A stretch of DNA of 64,000 nucleotides. Origin: Asterella californica (Eukaryota; Streptophyta; Marchantiopsida; Marchantiales; Aytoniaceae). Each line of letters opens with the position of its first letter. The first letter of the stretch is position 1. Below, one piece after another: positions 61,101-64,000 of the stretch. The stretch covers positions 17,283,001-17,347,000 of the forward strand of contig JAYKYS010000008.1 of the NCBI GenBank assembly GCA_036924285.1, written 5' to 3'. A program made the translations under genes and the position numbers. Under the pieces are notes generated by a model. The model was not told the DNA's origin and did not search any database. It saw only the letters and a program-made list of their open reading frames with translations.

Positions 61101-61372
61101 TCTCCCGCACTTGGGAAGACGTCTTCCGAGTAACCAGTACCGAAATCTACTTTATACACGTGATCACCCGGTTGGCTTCTGTCTTCGTCAAAGATTATGC
61201 TCGAGATGGAAGGTTCTTCCAACTCTACCGATCGGATCTTCCTGAGCTCTTCTTCTTTCCTTTGGTGTCTCAGGGATATCCGCTGCTCTCTAGAAGCGGT
61301 TCGCTGGGGTGAGTTTACCCACTCAGGATCTTTACCCGTGCGTCTTCTGCTTCTTCCTCCGGTCGGAGGCAT
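55108..61372 (-). pseudogene. Element C gag-pol polyprotein (family 1), nearly complete
   Basis: Originally one ORF of about 2088 codons. Gag starts MPPTGGRSRRR, has an acidic serine-rich stretch, the capsid block FLKRFRGVGYDRMTL, a lysine-rich region and three zinc knuckles (CNLCNSSGHTRDQC, CNNCGETGHWWSIC, CGNCKEAGHFTGNC). Protease is VPIDSGSGVNIM. RT has QMPFGLCNAPATFQRLM and FLDDFCVFG. RNase H has YVDVSAFAIG and HVNADYLSR. Integrase has CDACQR, a core with FVGPIAPV, SDRGTHF and GLTEKSN (D-35-E) and a C-terminal RWMGPYRV. It ends NGWRVKKYW, with no chromodomain. Damage is limited to a TAG for tryptophan at about 58432, a 2-bp loss and a TAG in the RT start near 57630-57655, and possibly a few missense changes. 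Confidence 0.92.
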
Positions 61373-61716
61373 CCACTAGAGTACCGAGAACAGATGTCTC
61401 TATCCTTCTACCACTAGATCTGGTAGACCAAATGACTGAACAACCGATCACAAGTTCAGAACGTCTTCTTCTCCTGCTTCTGGTTGCACTCACTGCAATC
61501 TTCCAAGATCGAGTCTTCCAAGGAGTTCTTGGAAGCAGGGAAGCGGCTTCTTCCAACTCTCCCTGATGTATCTTACCAACTTCTGGTTGCGATTCCTGTC
61601 TTCTAGCAAGATAGAGTCCCACAACACATTCAACTACAATCGAAGTTAGTTCGAAACGAATCCTAACTAATGGCACGCAGATCCAGGAAGCTTAGAACAG
61701 AAGTTACTAAGATGAA

Positions 61717-61735
61717 ATCCCCGCCAGCGGCGCCA
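61717..61735 (-). promoter_or_regulatory. Primer binding site of element C (tRNA-Asp type)
   Basis: On the minus strand TGGCGCCGCTGGCGGGGAT matches the complement of the tRNA-Asp 3' end at 16 of 18 positions. It is 19 bp from the LTR end, almost the same gap as in element B. Confidence 0.85.
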
Positions 61736-61754
61736 AAAATGGTTCCTCACTATA

Positions 61755-64000
61755 TGTAGTGACGAAGGATTTCTCCTTTTGCCCATTTAGTATACAAGAT
61801 ATTGTTCCCACAGAGGATTTGCACAAGTAACGCTGCTCTAAGTTCTAAGATCTGCTCAAACACACAAACACACTGGTTTTGCCTAGAAATCCCGTCTTCT
61901 CACAAAAAACCACACAAAACCACTCGTCTTCCAGTTACGCCAAATGGTGCTCTGGACCCAAACAAACAACTATCAATTACAATATCACACAACTATTCAC
62001 AGAGAAGCTCGGGAAGATGAACTTCCTGCTTCCAGGTTGCTTCTTCCGGTCTTCTCGATACCGTCTTCCTGAAGCGATTCTCGTCTTCTGGGGGTTTAGC
62101 TCGTCTTCTCACACCTCCAGAAGGCTGTCCGGCTTCGCAGAAGTCGACTAGTAACAGTCGTTACACCTTATTCTCGCACTCACATTCCAACGGGATGGAT
62201 CGATCACAGGGTGTATGCCCCCTGTAGCCTTCCCAGGCTTCTGCCTACGGAAGTTGTCTTCCTGCAGCACTACAACGACATTCACCTTCATGGAAGCTCA
62301 ATAGAAGTATCGGAAGCTCACTAGAAGAAGATAAGAAGATGGAGAAGATGAGGGAAGATGGGAAGAAGAAGATATCCAAACAAGAGAAAACAGGATGAAA
62401 AAGGGCAATTAAGATTCCGACAGGCTTCTAGTCCGGATCCTGACTAACAAGCCATCCCTGCTTGTAATAGTTTGGGGAGGAAGACAACAAACGTGAGTAC
62501 TGTAGCACCGTCTTCTACTCGAGGATGTCGTCTTCTGTTGCGGGAAGAAGTCTTCTTTCTTCTTCACTTCGCTGCTCTGACTGCTCTGTCTTCTGTGATC
62601 ACTTACCCAGAAGACCGTTCGTACGTAGATCTCAAGTGCTCTACTGAACGAGTCAAGCTACACTCCACAACTGTTGACATTCACCGCCACTCAAGAAGAA
62701 CACTTCCCATGCACAATTGGGAGCGAATACAATACATTCCACCACCCAGAAGACATGAGCGAAGCTGCTGCACTCAAATCCACAATCTATTCCCCGAGAA
62801 GAAGTCACAATGGTATTGGGAAGCTCACTCCCTCTACTTCCTGCGTCTACTCCTCGACATACCAGTCTAGCTAACAGGACTGCACAAGGATGCCGTTCCC
62901 TGTTCCTAGACTGTCCTTGCTCTAATGTGTCTCTCCTGCCTGCCTGTAGAATCGGTGTGTATGTTCAGTTACTGCCGAATTCTACAGAACTGGCAGAGCT
63001 CTCAGAGAGATTTTCTCCTACCATGCTATCCTACTTAACCATCTGCCTTGGGAGGCGACCACCAGGGAGAGAGAGAGAGGCGCTGACAAGAGGTGGTCAC
63101 CTCACATGCATGCGGTCCCTCTTCCCAATTAGCCCTCCACTGTATGACTCCTACGCTACCTATGCTGCCACATGGAGTCCTAACTATTTTTACATGGAAA
63201 ACTGCCACCCTTAAGATAGCATGTCCAATCCTACTAAATCTGGAAGTGTCGATTGAGTTTGCTAACTACTCTGATTGCTCGGTGACAATCTCTACATGAT
63301 CTGCTCCTACCGGAGCTACTACCTCGACTTCTGATGGGCTGGGAAGCCCTGCACTTACCTCGGGTACCACTGAGGTAGCTTCCCTCTCCTCGCTCTTCGC
63401 TGGCCCTGCTATTTCTGCGGCTGCGTCTTCCTCGGCTTCGACTTCGGAAGACGGAATGGTCTTTTGGGAAGACGAGTCGAATGGTGCGTCTTCGGTCTTC
63501 TGAGGCACAGATGCAGTACTAGGGACCATGGCGATCTCGTAGGGGTCCGGGGAAGTCGCTTCCTCCACGCGGAATACCTGGGAAGACGGCTCGTCTTCTT
63601 GTCTTCCAGAAGACATCATGTCTTCCGAGGCGTCTTCTGGAGTTTTCTCGTCTTCCAACGCTGTCACCACCAAGTGTACAGCGAGATCGAACTCCTCCTT
63701 CTCCATTCCGGATCCAGTCGAGGGTGCTGGGGCTTGGGAAGATGCGGTTGCAGGTGTCGGAAGTGAGGGAAGACCATAAAGTGTCTTCACTCCTTCTATC
63801 TGTCTATCCAGGTACCTGAACATGCTATCTCTGCATTCCACCAACCTCGTCTTGGACTCGCTGTCCCATTCCCTAGCTAAGGTAAGTAACTTCTTACCCG
63901 CGGTGAAGTTGAACTTCTTCCGAAGCGCTTCTACCGACTGAGCTAGCATCTTCTGTGCACGGGCCTCTACTGCTTCCCTCTGCGTCTTCTCTGTTGCAGC
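61755..64000 (-). mobile_element. Element C, 5' LTR, 3' part (runs off the window)
   Basis: The plus strand starts TGTAGTGACGAAGG at 61755 and is collinear with 39104 onward. About 3.6 kb of this LTR should remain beyond position 64000. It carries the C-terminal third of the LTR-borne ORF in the same orientation as gag-pol. Confidence 0.92.
63266..64000 (-). CDS. LTR-borne ORF, copy in C 5' LTR (partial)
   Basis: The C-terminal 244 or so codons of the LTR protein, open to the window edge. They contain the block KKFNFTAGKKLLTLAREWD, the motif FRYLDRQIEGVKTLYGLP, a proline/alanine linker, and the acidic tail ending in EQSE. It is almost identical to 40615-41350 of the other LTR of the same element. 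Whether the upstream half is intact cannot be seen here, so this is the only copy in the window that might still be whole. The function is unknown. Confidence 0.68.
   Translation of the reverse strand, partial: AATEKTQREAVEARAQKMLAQSVEALRKKFNFTAGKKLLTLAREWDSESKTRLVECRDSMFRYLDRQIEGVKTLYGLPSLPTPATASSQAPAPSTGSGMEKEEFDLAVHLVVTALEDEKTPEDASEDMMSSGRQEDEPSSQVFRVEEATSPDPYEIAMVPSTASVPQKTEDAPFDSSSQKTIPSSEVEAEEDAAAEIAGPAKSEEREATSVVPEVSAGLPSPSEVEVVAPVGADHVEIVTEQSE

Noticed and set aside
55050..61754. Envelope-like gene or chromodomain in element C
   Set aside because: Pol stops 58 bp before the LTR and ends after a GPY/F module; no further ORF or chromodomain motif follows.
1..64000. CRISPR array, bacterial operon, integron or prophage
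   Set aside because: Repeats are LTRs, tandem LTR subunits or inverted repeats; all coding regions with known domains are eukaryotic retroelements.

Overview
The window is a dense nest of transposable elements with no recognisable host gene, rRNA or tRNA gene. Ty3/gypsy LTR retrotransposons, a tRNA-Asp type primer binding site, an RNase H fragment of a type common in plant gypsy elements, and retroelements inserted inside one another all fit a large eukaryotic genome. I infer a green plant lineage, perhaps a non-seed plant or charophyte; the species cannot be named from sequence alone.

Two retrotransposon families dominate. Family 1 ('giant-LTR', GL) has LTRs of about 5.3-5.9 kb that begin TGTGGTGCCC and end CACTACA. 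Each LTR carries a roughly 770-codon ORF of unknown function upstream of the normal gag-pol. Its copies are solo LTR A (6437-11702, +), LTR fragment H (17472 to about 20365, -), element B (27295-39103, +, cut off by C) and element C (39104 to beyond 64000, -). Family 2 has LTRs of about 1.7-2.1 kb that usually begin TGTCGT and makes 4-bp target duplications. Its protease has an unusual D-H-G active site. Its copies are element I (6366 to beyond the window, -), solo LTR K (15530-17346, -), element F (22099 to beyond the window, -) and the young element D (42402-52491, +).

Layout from the left. Positions 1-2170 hold a decayed non-LTR (LINE) element on the minus strand. Positions 2171-4894 hold nothing recognisable. 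Positions 4895-6365 hold a gypsy RT/RNase H relic (J). J is interrupted by I. The 3' LTR of I is interrupted by A, its RNase H by K and H, and its gag by F. F is interrupted by B, whose integrase is interrupted by C, whose 3' LTR is interrupted by D. The order is therefore J > I > F > B > C > D, and the missing 5' parts of C, I, F and J and the 3' part of B should lie in reverse order to the right of position 64000.

The genes are gag, protease, reverse transcriptase, RNase H and integrase of these elements, nearly all broken. D is the youngest (six LTR differences seen by eye over 2023 bp) but still has one frameshift and one nonsense codon in pol. The least explained feature is the coiled-coil protein encoded inside both LTRs of family 1, together with the extreme density of the hexamer GAAGAC/GTCTTC throughout that family, at which two independent deletion junctions fall.
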